A DNA stretch of 44,733 nt from CAVQAH01 sp963784195. Its GTDB lineage: Bacteria > Acidobacteriota > Vicinamibacteria > Vicinamibacterales > 2-12-FULL-66-21. Location: positions 1-44,733 of the forward strand of contig CAWARA010000028.1 of assembly GCA_963784195.1 (NCBI GenBank), read 5' to 3'. Under the pieces are notes generated by a model that saw only the letters and a program-made list of their open reading frames with translations, had not been told where the DNA came from and did no database searches. The translations under genes and the position numbers were made by a program. This document shows positions 1-8,530 of this stretch, piece after piece (the stretch's first letter is position 1; every line of letters begins with the position of its first letter).

Positions 1-114
1 AACTAACGGTTACATCCCGGCCAGTCACTCCCCTGCGGCCCGCAAGGGGATCACACTGGAATCAGGAGCCGGGTCCGACAGATTGTCCGCCCAGGCCCTC
101 GAAGGGAGCTTGTC

Positions 115-1536
115 ATGAACAGGTTGTCAATCAAGCCGGCGCTGGTAGCCGCAGGCGTCCTGGCCGCCGCAATCGCTGCAACCACTAACGCAGACCCTCG
201 ACCCGTGACCGTTCACGAGTGGGGCACGTTCACGTCCATCGCTGGCAAGAACGGGCGGGCCGTGCCGTGGCAGCCGCTCGGTGGTCCGGCCGACCTGCCG
301 GGCTTTGTTCGACGCTCGAACGACGTCGGAAAGGGGATGCTGACCGCGACCGTTCGTATGGAGACGCCTGTCCTCTATTTCTATTCTGCGCAGGAAGCGT
401 CCGTGGACGTGTCCGTCGGCTTCAGGCAAGGGCTCATCACAGAGTATTTTCCGCGGGCGATCGTGAGCCCTGGGAGCCTTCGATTTGGTGGCCCCTTCGC
501 CTCGGGCGCTGCACACACCATCGCCTGGAGGGATGTCCGCATCCAACCTCGAGCGTTGCCAGAATTTCCGGTTGAGCCCACTCCGAACCACTACTACGCC
601 GCCCGCGAGACCGACGCGTCGCCGGTCCAGGTCGGCGGCGATCGCGAGCGGTTCCTGTTCTATCGCGGCGTGGGCAGTTTCGAGCTGCCGCTGAAGGCGG
701 TTGTGGGTGACGACGGCCAGGTCGGTGTGACGAACACCGGGAGCGAGACCATCCCGGCCGTCATGCTCTTTGAGAATCGCCGAGGCCGGATCAGCTGGCG
801 GTTGCATCGCGGGCTGAATGGCCAGGTCCGACTCGCCCGCCCGACGGCCGGTGGCGACGTCGCCTCCATGCGCAGGGAACTCGAGCGAGTGCTCGTCGAG
901 GAGGGCTTGTTTGAAAAAGAAGCGATCGCCATGGTGGAAACCTGGAGCGACTCCTGGTTCGAAGAAGGCACCCGGCTCTTCTATGTGCTCCCCCGACGCG
1001 CGGTCGATTCGGTTCTGCCGCTCGAAATCAGACCTGCTGCAGCGGATATCGTTCGGGTGTTCGTCGGACGGCTCGAGCTCGTTACGGCCGCGTCGTTGAC
1101 AGATCTCGGAGAGGCGCTTCGGACGAACGACCGGGCGAAGCTCACCAGGTTTGGACGCTTCTTGCGGCCGTTTGCCGATCGGTTCCTCGAAGCGCCTCTC
1201 GCGTCGGCGGACCGGGCCCGGTTCGAGACGATCCTCGAGGCTGTCTACTCCAACCCAAGCGAGGCGCGTCGAATCGGTGACTTTTCCCAGTCACCGTTGC
1301 TCCTTAGTCCGGGCGCAGGACCCGGGACGGCTGGATGCGGGACACTCGCCACGCCGGAACGATCGTGGCGACGAGGGCGACGCTCACCACGAGCACGGTC
1401 GCGGCACCAAGGATCGCCGGGTCGGAGGCACGTACCTGGTAGATCTGGCTCGAGACGACTCGACCCGCGCCGTACGCAGCGGCCAGGCCGATGGCCGTGC
1501 CGAAAGCGGCGAGTGTCCGCCCTTGTTTCACTATGA
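115..1536 (+). CDS. Conserved secreted protein of unknown function
   Basis: No function can be assigned. The N-terminus is a signal peptide (basic start, then an Ala/Val-rich core to about residue 26), so export is likely. A conserved block follows from about residue 33 (VHEWGTFTS) and later METPVLYFYS near residue 82; I associate this type with uncharacterised secreted proteins of Acidobacteriota and Planctomycetota. A GGGAG ribosome site sits 6-7 bases before the ATG. The last ~75 residues, after about 1306, are Arg/Pro/Gly-rich and antisense to the 3' end of the opposing permease, so they are probably not native. In the +2 frame a TAG at 1305-1307 overlaps the permease stop at 1304-1306. 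One indel near the 3' end would therefore give a normal tail-to-tail ending, and the true protein is probably about 395-400 residues. Confidence 0.7.
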   Translation: MNRLSIKPALVAAGVLAAAIAATTNADPRPVTVHEWGTFTSIAGKNGRAVPWQPLGGPADLPGFVRRSNDVGKGMLTATVRMETPVLYFYSAQEASVDVSVGFRQGLITEYFPRAIVSPGSLRFGGPFASGAAHTIAWRDVRIQPRALPEFPVEPTPNHYYAARETDASPVQVGGDRERFLFYRGVGSFELPLKAVVGDDGQVGVTNTGSETIPAVMLFENRRGRISWRLHRGLNGQVRLARPTAGGDVASMRRELERVLVEEGLFEKEAIAMVETWSDSWFEEGTRLFYVLPRRAVDSVLPLEIRPAAADIVRVFVGRLELVTAASLTDLGEALRTNDRAKLTRFGRFLRPFADRFLEAPLASADRARFETILEAVYSNPSEARRIGDFSQSPLLLSPGAGPGTAGCGTLATPERSWRRGRRSPRARSRHQGSPGRRHVPGRSGSRRLDPRRTQRPGRWPCRKRRVSALVSL

Positions 1537-3712
1537 GCCAGAAGGCATTGAGCGGCGTGGCCCCGAGCGCCAGTCGCGTGGCGACTTCATCCGTGCGCTG
1601 CGCCGCCGCATAGGCGATGACGCCGTAGATGCCGACAGCGGCGAGCGCGACCGCCGCGGCGCCGAAGAGCAGCATCAACGTCATTCCAAGCTCCTGCCGC
1701 CGCAGGGTCGTGGCGACGATCTCCGGCGCGGACTCGAAGTCGACTGCCATCAGCGTGTCGAACTTGCGCATCTCGTCGCGGATCGCTGATCGCAACGGGG
1801 TCATATCGCTCAGCGTCGTTGCCACCACGACCGCCTGCCGGCGCTGCGTAAACTGGACGGACGAGGTGTAGAAGGCGGGCTCGCCGGGCTCGCTGAGTGA
1901 TTTCTGGCGTACGTCGTCCACCACGCCGATGATCTTCACCTCGCGCGCCGGGTCGACCGTTGGATAGCCGAACGTAAACTGAACGGTGAGCGGATCCTTT
2001 CCGGACAGATTTCGGCGAACGAAGGTCTCGTTGACAACGGCAACCGGCGTCGCGCCTTGGCGATCGTCCATGGTGAAATCGCGGCCAGCCAGCATCCTGA
2101 CGCCCATTGCTTTGAAGAGTCCCGGGCTGACGAACCGCTGCCTGGACTGCATTGGCTGGGCAGGATCGAAGGTCTCTCCCCGCAATTGCACGAACAACGA
2201 GTTCTCCTGCGTGCCACGCAGTGGAAAGGCTGACGTGGCTCCGACGGCCGTCACCGCGGGAATCGATCGCAAGCGATCGAACACCTCGTTCCAGCCGGCC
2301 ATGACTGCCGCTGGGTTGTTGAATTTGGGGCCCTGGAGCGAGACGTCGAACACCAGCCGCTTGTCGGCAACGAAACCGGGGTTGGTCGCCCGCAACTGCT
2401 CGAAACCGCGAATCAGCCAACCGGCGCCGGCCACGAGCATGATGGCCAGCGCGATCTGGGCGACGGTCATCGCGTTCAGCCATCGTGCGGTGCCGCGTCC
2501 ACCGGACGCCGTGCGGCCCGACTCGTTCATCAACGCCCGGACATCAGTCCGCGCCAGCCGCAGTGCGGGCGCGAAACCCACGAGCACGCCACTAACGATG
2601 AGCGTGATCAGCGCGAAGAGCAGGACGTTCGCGTCGAACGGCACGGCGTCGAGCCGCGGCAGCGTCGCGGCGCCAAATCGGAGCAGCAGCCGCACGCCAA
2701 CGTAGGCGACCAGCAGGCCGACCGCCGCGCCCGCTACCGCGAGCAGCACAGACTCGGTCAGCAGTTGACGGACGATGCGCCCACGCCCGGCGCCGAGGGC
2801 CACCCGGACGGCCATCTCTCTGGCCCGCGCGGCCCCGCGTGCGAGGAGCAGGTTCGTCACGTTCACGCACGCGAGCAGCAGCAGGAGACCCGTCGCCGAG
2901 AGCACAATGATCAGAATCGGACCCAAATCCCCAACCATCTGCTCGATCAGCGGCCGCACGACGTAGGCGCGGGACTTGGCGCTTGACGGAAAATCGCGAG
3001 CCAGGCCACTCATGACGCTGGCCATCTCGCTGCGCGCGCGTTCGACGTTCGTTCCCGGCTTGAGCCGCATGTAGCCTTCGAGGCTGTGCTGAACCCCCTG
3101 CGGGTCGGCTCGGATCTGGAACCAGAAGTCCGCGTTGTGGGGTGTGTCGAAGTCCGGATGCGCGACGGCCGCGATTGTGGTGGCGATCTCGGCGAAGCGA
3201 ATCGGTTTCCCCACGATCGCCGGATCGCTGCCGAACTGATCGCGCCAGATGCGGTGCGAAATGACGACCGTCGGCGGGCCGTTCGTCACGATCTGTTCCG
3301 GCGTGACCGTCCCAACGGCCATCGGCAGCCCGAACAGCTCGAAGAAACCTTCCGTGACGGCGTAGACGCGCGTCCTGCGCGGCGTGCCGTCCGGGCCGAG
3401 AAACGTCGCCTCCTGCGGCTGCAGCCCGGCGGCGCGGACGATCGACAACGAAGGATCGTTGAGCCGCGCGATCTCGCTCGATGCAAGCATGCCGGTTGTC
3501 ACACGCCCGTCGGTCAGGGTGGTCCGCAGGGCGTAGAGGTCGCGGGCGCCCGGATAGGGCAGTGGCCTGAGCAGTGCGGCGTTGACGGTGCTGAAGATGG
3601 CGGTCGTCGCGCCGACGCCGAGGGCGAGGGTGGCAATGGCGGCGAGCGGAAACGCTGGCGTCCTGCGCAGGTTCCGCAGAGCAAACCGGAGGTCCTGGAG
3701 GAGTGTATCCAT
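1304..3712 (-). CDS. ADOP-type ABC transporter permease (MacB/FtsX family)
   Basis: An 802-residue inner-membrane permease of the acidobacterial duplicated orphan permease type: two FtsX-like modules in one chain and no ATPase next door. The N-terminus has the typical amphipathic start (LLQDLRFALRNLRRTPAF) and first helix, then LLRPLPYPGA. A MacB-like periplasmic domain spans about residues 50-260. FtsX helices follow (CVNVTNLLLARGAARAREMA near 285), then a second periplasmic domain (about 430-650) and a second FtsX module with GIYGVIAYAAAQRTDEVATR. Family members are thought to use ATPases encoded elsewhere; the substrate is unknown. The start ATG has only a weak ribosome site. The gene is divergent from the methyltransferase gene, 115 bp away, and its stop codon overlaps the likely true stop of the converging upstream gene. 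Confidence 0.93.
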   Translation of the reverse strand: MDTLLQDLRFALRNLRRTPAFPLAAIATLALGVGATTAIFSTVNAALLRPLPYPGARDLYALRTTLTDGRVTTGMLASSEIARLNDPSLSIVRAAGLQPQEATFLGPDGTPRRTRVYAVTEGFFELFGLPMAVGTVTPEQIVTNGPPTVVISHRIWRDQFGSDPAIVGKPIRFAEIATTIAAVAHPDFDTPHNADFWFQIRADPQGVQHSLEGYMRLKPGTNVERARSEMASVMSGLARDFPSSAKSRAYVVRPLIEQMVGDLGPILIIVLSATGLLLLLACVNVTNLLLARGAARAREMAVRVALGAGRGRIVRQLLTESVLLAVAGAAVGLLVAYVGVRLLLRFGAATLPRLDAVPFDANVLLFALITLIVSGVLVGFAPALRLARTDVRALMNESGRTASGGRGTARWLNAMTVAQIALAIMLVAGAGWLIRGFEQLRATNPGFVADKRLVFDVSLQGPKFNNPAAVMAGWNEVFDRLRSIPAVTAVGATSAFPLRGTQENSLFVQLRGETFDPAQPMQSRQRFVSPGLFKAMGVRMLAGRDFTMDDRQGATPVAVVNETFVRRNLSGKDPLTVQFTFGYPTVDPAREVKIIGVVDDVRQKSLSEPGEPAFYTSSVQFTQRRQAVVVATTLSDMTPLRSAIRDEMRKFDTLMAVDFESAPEIVATTLRRQELGMTLMLLFGAAAVALAAVGIYGVIAYAAAQRTDEVATRLALGATPLNAFWLIVKQGRTLAAFGTAIGLAAAYGAGRVVSSQIYQVRASDPAILGAATVLVVSVALVATIVPAWRVSRIQPSRVLRPD

Positions 3713-3827
3713 GCCGGGATTCTACGCCTGGCTTCGCCGGCGGGTTCCAAGCTCCGCCTTTGCCACGCTTCGGCGCGATGCAGGCCAGGTTGTGTCGGCG
3801 GCGCGCTTTCCGTACGCTGATCGCCGA

Positions 3828-5198
3828 ATGGCGCTCCTCGACGACCTCCGCCGATTCACTCGTCATTTCTTGCGTCGCAACCGGCTCGAGGAAGAGCCTC
3901 ACGCTGGATCGTCAGCCGCCCCGCGGCCGGCGACGCCGTTCGGGTTCATGGGTGTGGCCGGCGAAGAGTTGATTCGGTCCATGAGCGCGCAGGATCTGCT
4001 GGCCTGGGAGAACCGGGGTATTCAGAACCTCGATCGCACTTCGGACCATACCGAAACCCAGGCCGATGAACGACAGGACCTGGCGACCAGCCTGAATTTT
4101 CCCCTTCATTGGACGAGCGCGAGGCTGAGCTGGGACTACCTGTTCGACTTCTCGGTTGCGTGCGAGCTTCTCGCGCCCCGCCCGGATGATCTCGTCCTGG
4201 ACTTTGCCGCTGGCAGCTGCTGGGCGACGGAGCTTCTCAGCCGCCTTGCCGTTCGCACCGTCTCTCTGGACCTGTCGCTCGAGATGATGCGACGCGGCCG
4301 CCAGCGCCTTGCCTCCGACAGCCGTCTGGCGTTCCGCGACGACGCGAAGTTCGTCGTGGGCCGGGGACAGGCGTTGCCGTTCGCGGACAGCAGTTTCGAT
4401 GGCGTGCTCTGCCTCAACGCGCTGCATCATCAGCCGTCCTACGCCGTCGCCCTGCGCGAGATTCACCGGGTGCTCAAGCCAGCAGGCCGCGCGGTGTTCT
4501 CGGAGCCCGGCACCGCCCACGCGGCTCAAGCACTCTCCGAATTCCGGATGCGCGAGGAAACCATCCTCGAAAAGCCGGTGTCGCTTCCCCACATCCGCCG
4601 GCTCGCACTGGAAGCGGGATTCCGGCGGATGAAGGTCGTTCCGCTCCGATCATCCGCCGCTTACGTATTCGATTACGCGTCGTCTCCCGCTGACGGCGCG
4701 CACCTCGAACAGATGTGGGACGAGACGCTCCGCATCGGGCCTGGCGAGCATGCGCGGTTCGTTCTGTACAAAGGTGATGAGCTCCCATCCGACACGCTTC
4801 TCCCCATCCACCACCTTGTCGGCCGCCTCGCCGCCCTGATCGTGCTCGAGCGCGTCACCGAGGCCGCTCATGCCGGACAGCCATTCACCGACCGCCTGCG
4901 TATTCGCAACACGGGCAGCGTGACCTGGAAGGCACGCGGGCGTCGATTCGGCGGGCAGGTGACGTGCGGACTCAAGGTGTGCGATGCGCGAGGGGAGATC
5001 ATGCGGGAAGATCTCGGCCGGACGCCGCTGTCACGCGACGTGCTGCCAGGTGATGAGATCGCTCTTGAGATGACGGTCGCCGGCGATCTGCCCGTGGGCC
5101 GTTACGAGCTTCGTTACGACATGGTCGTCGAGGGTGTGACGTGGTTCGAGTTCCACAGCGCGCCAGGGCCGCGGCGAACGCTCGAGGTGGTTACTTAG
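3828..5198 (+). CDS. Class I SAM-dependent methyltransferase with C-terminal beta-sandwich-like domain
   Basis: A cytoplasmic methyltransferase of about 456 residues. The Rossmann core (Methyltransf_11 type) shows motif I VLDFAAGSCWATELL near residue 122. It is followed by an acidic strand end (VSLDLS), a GQALPFADSSFDGVLCLNALHH motif IV region, and IHRVLKPAGRAVFSEPG. After about residue 330 comes a separate domain with the pattern of an immunoglobulin-like beta sandwich (FTDRLRIRNTGSVTWKARG, then LPVGRYELRYDMVVEG). Such domains accompany sugar- or polysaccharide-modifying enzymes, so a cell-surface glycan precursor is a plausible substrate, but this is inference. The frame is open upstream to 3582, but that part is antisense to the permease and compositionally a shadow, so the ATG at 3828 is preferred. 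Confidence 0.88.
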   Translation: MALLDDLRRFTRHFLRRNRLEEEPHAGSSAAPRPATPFGFMGVAGEELIRSMSAQDLLAWENRGIQNLDRTSDHTETQADERQDLATSLNFPLHWTSARLSWDYLFDFSVACELLAPRPDDLVLDFAAGSCWATELLSRLAVRTVSLDLSLEMMRRGRQRLASDSRLAFRDDAKFVVGRGQALPFADSSFDGVLCLNALHHQPSYAVALREIHRVLKPAGRAVFSEPGTAHAAQALSEFRMREETILEKPVSLPHIRRLALEAGFRRMKVVPLRSSAAYVFDYASSPADGAHLEQMWDETLRIGPGEHARFVLYKGDELPSDTLLPIHHLVGRLAALIVLERVTEAAHAGQPFTDRLRIRNTGSVTWKARGRRFGGQVTCGLKVCDARGEIMREDLGRTPLSRDVLPGDEIALEMTVAGDLPVGRYELRYDMVVEGVTWFEFHSAPGPRRTLEVVT

Positions 5199-5229
5199 CG
5201 CGGATCAACGGGCATGTGCTCGGAGACGG

Positions 5230-5556
5230 GCGACGGAGACGACGGAGGAAACGGAACGAGCTTCAAAAACGGAGACGCGGAGACGCGGAGGCGAACGGGC
5301 ACTCCGAATATCCGCGTTCCGAGCCGATGCCGGCCCGGCCATCGGCCGGGCCGGGCGATCGACCGACACCCCGAGGACACAAGCCGCGATTGATTGCGGG
5401 GGCGGCTTGTGTCCTCGGGGTGTCGGTCGATCGCTCGCCGCGCACGCGCGGCGGCATCGGCTGCACAGCGTCGCTTGCCCGGTCCACTCCGCGTCCCTCC
5501 GTTTCTCCGCGTCTCCGAGTTAAAGCTCGTTCCGTTTCCTCCGTCTCCTCCGTCGC
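5230..5556. repeat. Large nested palindrome with four stems
   Basis: The outer arms are about 5230-5290 and 5490-5555. They are imperfect inverted copies of a purine-rich sequence (GGAGACGCGGAGACGCGGAG on the left) and include 21 identical bases, left 5243-5263 against right 5524-5544. Inside lie three hairpins. One is at 5331-5353, with arms CGGCCCGGCC and GGCCGGGCCG. The second is a perfect 32-bp inverted repeat, 5356-5387 against 5402-5433, with a 14-base loop. The third is short, at 5437-5450 (CCGCGC/GCGCGG). No convincing ORF uses this stretch. It looks like a non-autonomous, MITE-like element or a structured RNA. Confidence 0.8.
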
Positions 5557-5696
5557 CTCCTGCACGGATCGACGGCATCGTTGACAAGCCATCCTTAGCT
5601 CTTGTAGATTCTCGACAAGAGTCTCTTGTAGACCGCCGACAAGAACCGCGGATTGGCACGGACGCGGATCTACTGGGGTCGAGTGCGACGGATGAT

Positions 5697-5806
5697 GACG
5701 GCCCTCGGAACGCTCACGACGGCCACGACGACCTCGACGTCATTAGGTTTCCAGCGTCGTGTTCGTCGTGATCGTCGCGACCGTTCCTGGAACTCGTCAG
5801 GCCGTC
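5697..5806. repeat. Imperfect inverted repeat rich in CGACGACC/GGTCGTCG-type words
   Basis: The left arm at 5697-5739 (GACGGCCCTCGGAACGCTCA, continuing in CACGACG words) is an imperfect inverted copy of 5755-5806 (CGTCGTGTTCGTCGTGATCG, ending in CAGGCCGTC). A 15-base AT-richer spacer with TTAGG separates the arms. Just upstream, 5598-5645 holds the related words CTCTTGTAGA and GACAAGA twice. The element sits directly before the rhodanese gene and may be a repeat element or its leader. No coding content is seen. Confidence 0.5.
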
Positions 5807-5855
5807 CTCAGTTGTCGATACTGAATTGCCGAAATAAGTGAAACGGCGGAGTGCA

Positions 5856-6716
5856 ATGAAAAGATCAATGCGCATCGCGTCAGTGGCGATTCTGGTAGTT
5901 ACTGCGCGCGTCGCGCCGTGCGCGGCACAGGGCACTGGCCCGTCCGCCGGACCTGTGGTCTCGATCGAGTGGCTGAAGCAGCACGCAACCAACCCCGGCG
6001 TGGTGGTGATCGCGACCAACGACACGCCGCCGTACGAAAGCGGGCACATCCCCAACGCGCGATTCCTCGGGCACGATGGAACGCTCGATCATGGCGCGCA
6101 TCGCCTGCTCGCGCCGGCGCAGCTTGCCACGGTGCTGGAGCGCGCCGGAGCCACGGATTCCTCACGGATCGTGCTTTACGGCGAGCCGCTTGCCGTGGGC
6201 TGGCTGTACTACGCGCTCGCCTCGATCGGGCATGCCGATCACGTGTCGGTGCTCGACGGCAACTACACGGCCTGGCTCGCGGCGGGTCATTCCGGCTCAA
6301 CCGACTCGCCTGCTCCGGCCAGCGGCCGCTTGACGGTCAAGCCCTCGCCGGACATCGCAGTGGACCGCGCATGGGTACGCAGTCATCTTGACGATCCGAA
6401 AACGCGATTGCTGGACGTCCGATCGTCACAGGAGTGGGAGAAAGGCGTGATCCCGAACTCCACGAAGTTCCTGTGGGCCGACCTCTACTCGGACGTGAAA
6501 ACCAGACGCCTCAAGACGCCTGCCGAAATGCGCGCGGTGTTCGAGAAAGCTGGTGTTGGCGCGGGCCAGACGGCTGTCACCTACTGCGCCGTGGGAATGC
6601 GAGCCAGCCTCGCCTATTTCGCCGCACGAGCCGCCGGAATTCCCGCCCGGGTCTATGTCGGCTCGTGGGCTGACTGGTCCAGCGACCCGACGAGTCCGAT
6701 TACCAAAAACCGATAA
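5856..6716 (+). CDS. Exported tandem-domain rhodanese (sulfurtransferase)
   Basis: About 286 residues with a signal peptide (basic start, hydrophobic core, APCAAQ cleavage region), so periplasmic. It has two rhodanese domains in the thiosulfate/3-mercaptopyruvate sulfurtransferase layout. The N-terminal domain (about residues 32-150) carries no active Cys. The C-terminal domain (about 165-286) has the CH2A-like LLDVRSSQEWEKGVIPNS and the active-site loop with Cys244 in YCAVGMRAS. Members move sulfane sulfur from thiosulfate or mercaptopyruvate to a thiol or cyanide. The frame is open to a GTG at 5838, but the ATG at 5856 has a GGCGGAG ribosome site 5 bases upstream and gives the better signal peptide. 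It appears to be a single-gene unit. Confidence 0.9.
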   Translation: MKRSMRIASVAILVVTARVAPCAAQGTGPSAGPVVSIEWLKQHATNPGVVVIATNDTPPYESGHIPNARFLGHDGTLDHGAHRLLAPAQLATVLERAGATDSSRIVLYGEPLAVGWLYYALASIGHADHVSVLDGNYTAWLAAGHSGSTDSPAPASGRLTVKPSPDIAVDRAWVRSHLDDPKTRLLDVRSSQEWEKGVIPNSTKFLWADLYSDVKTRRLKTPAEMRAVFEKAGVGAGQTAVTYCAVGMRASLAYFAARAAGIPARVYVGSWADWSSDPTSPITKNR

Positions 6717-6840
6717 CCGTAGCGCGCACAATTCGGTAATCGGGCGCGATTTCACCCTTCTTCAGCGATCCTTCACGATTTCTGTCCGGTCCATCCCTTA
6801 GAGTCCGAACAGGTTCCCCGGCATCACCGTGGAGGTTCGG

Positions 6841-7549
6841 ATGCCTTCTCTCGTCCCAGCTTTCACCCACACGTCGGCAGGCCGTGGATATCAGCCGGCC
6901 TGGCGGCGTCCGATCGCAGCCACTTTTCGAAAAACCGCACACGCGGCCGTTCGATTCTGCGTGCGCCGGCGTATCCATCCGGACACGATTTCATACCTGT
7001 CGATCGCGGCATCAGCGCTCGCGGCGCTCTGCCTCGTGCGCTCGGGTGATTCGATCTGGCTCGCTCGCCGCAGCACCGGCTCTTTTCTACGTGCGCTTGT
7101 GGCTCAACATGCTCGACGGCATGGTCGCGCTGGCAGCGGGCCAGGCGAGCGCACGCGGCGAAATCCTGAACGATCTTCCCGATCGGATCTCCGACGTGCT
7201 GATATTCGCCGGCATCGCCCATAGCGGCCTGGCGTCCTCGACCACTGGCTACTGGGCCGCGATCCTCGCGCTGATGACCGCGTATGTCGGCACGCTCGGC
7301 CAGGCCGTCGGCGTTCAGCGCGAGTTCAGTGGGGTGATGGCCAAGCCGTGGCGCATGGTCGCGCTTCACGCGGGCGTCTGGGCCGAAGTCGCCCGGCAGT
7401 TGGGCTGGCTCCACATCCCTGCCGGACCCCTGACGATTCTCGATTACACCTGCCTCCTGATCGTCGCCGGCTGCGTGCAGACCATCGTCATCCGGCTGCG
7501 CCGTATCCTTGCGGCCCTGGAGGCAAAAAGCGCAGGAGCACTCCGATGA
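6841..7549 (+). CDS. ynbA: CDP-alcohol phosphotransferase, YnbA-like (frameshifted)
   Basis: Integral membrane enzyme of the CDP-alcohol phosphatidyltransferase family, expected to join a CDP-lipid to an alcohol with release of CMP. A GGAGG at 6831-6835 fixes the ATG at 6841. The frame reads to about 7058 (RIHPDTISYLSIAASALAAL) and then continues one frame over as ALFYVRLWLNMLDGMVA through to 7549. A single indel between about 7055 and 7070 therefore breaks an otherwise intact gene of about 235 residues. The catalytic signature is a variant: N-x2-DG-x2-AL-x8-G-x3-D-x3-D, with Asn for the first Asp and Leu for Arg. The stop overlaps the next ATG (ATGA), so the cluster is probably co-translated. 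E. coli YnbA is the closest type I recognise. Confidence 0.78.
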
Positions 7550-8530
7550 GGACGTCTCGAGCATGCATCGAAGAAAAGCTGACGTCGTGGGACGGCGCTG
7601 AACTCTTGTACCGGGCGTGGCTCCCTGCAGCCGGCCCGGGAGAACAGCCAGACGCGCAAAGCCTTGATCCTGTTTCACCGAGGACACGAACACGGCGGGC
7701 GCTGGCAGCACGTCGTAGACGCGCTGGCGCTCGACGATGTGGCGATTTTTGCGTGGGACGCGCGGGGACATGGCCGATCGTCTGGCGAGCGCGGGGCAGC
7801 CGACAGCGTGGCGGCGCTCGTAAAGGACGCCGACCACTTCGTCTCCCATGTCAGGTCCAGGTACGCGATCCGCATGGAAGACATCATCGTCGTCGGTCAC
7901 AGCGTCGGCGGCGTGATCGCCGCGGCGTGGGTGCACGACTACGCGCCGGCGATTCGTGGACTCGTCCTCGCTACGCCAGCCTTCCGAGTGAAGTTGTACG
8001 TGCCCGGCGCAATCCCTCTGTTGCGTACCCGGGAGAAGCTTCTCGGCTCCGGTTTCGTCAAGAGCTACGTCAAGGCGAACCTGTTGACGCACGATCCGGC
8101 GGAGGCCGAACGGTACCGCAACGATGCGCTCATCTTCCGGCAAATCGCGGTCAACATGCTGCTCGACCTGCACGACACGTCGAAGCGCCTCGTGACCGAC
8201 GCCGGTGCCATTCACACGCCGACGTTGATGCTCTCAGCCGGTCGAGATTGGGTCGTCAGCCTGGACGCACAACGCCAGTTCTTCGACGGGCTCTCGTCGC
8301 CTGTGAAGGAGATGCACGTCTACCCTGGCTTCTTCCACGCGATCTTTCACGAGCGCGACCGCCAGGGACCGATAGGCAAAACGCGCGAGTTCATCCAGGC
8401 GCGATTCGCCAGCGATCCCGCAACTCCTTCGCTGCTGAACGCGGATGCGCACGGGTACACGAAGCGCGAACACGATCGCCTTCGCGCGGATGGCGGCCTG
8501 TTCTACAAGCCCTCTTCTACAAGACAATGA
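7546..8530 (+). CDS. ynbC: Alpha/beta hydrolase half of a YnbC-like protein (frameshifted)
   Basis: Serine hydrolase module. The ATG at 7546 overlaps the ynbA stop. Frame 1 encodes a conserved N-terminus (SWDGAELLYRAWLPAAG), and an indel between about 7633 and 7657 moves reading to frame 2 (ILFHRGHEHGGRWQHVVDAL), where it stays to the TGA at 8528-8530. The nucleophile elbow GHSVGG places Ser near residue 119. The likely Asp is in SAGRDWVVS and the His in YPGFFHAIFHE. Substrate unknown; in this neighbourhood a lipid ester or thioester is plausible. In E. coli YnbC this module is fused to a methyltransferase of the kind encoded next. Here a 14-bp tandem duplication at 8501-8528 splits them, leaving an ATGA overlap. 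Confidence 0.78.

Noticed and set aside
3582..3827. Upstream extension of the methyltransferase frame
   Set aside because: It is antisense to the permease start, Arg-rich and without a ribosome site; the ATG at 3828 begins a sensible protein.
5141..5584. ORFs across the nested palindrome on both strands
   Set aside because: They are Arg/Ser/Pro-rich, follow the repeat arms and have no domain or ribosome site.
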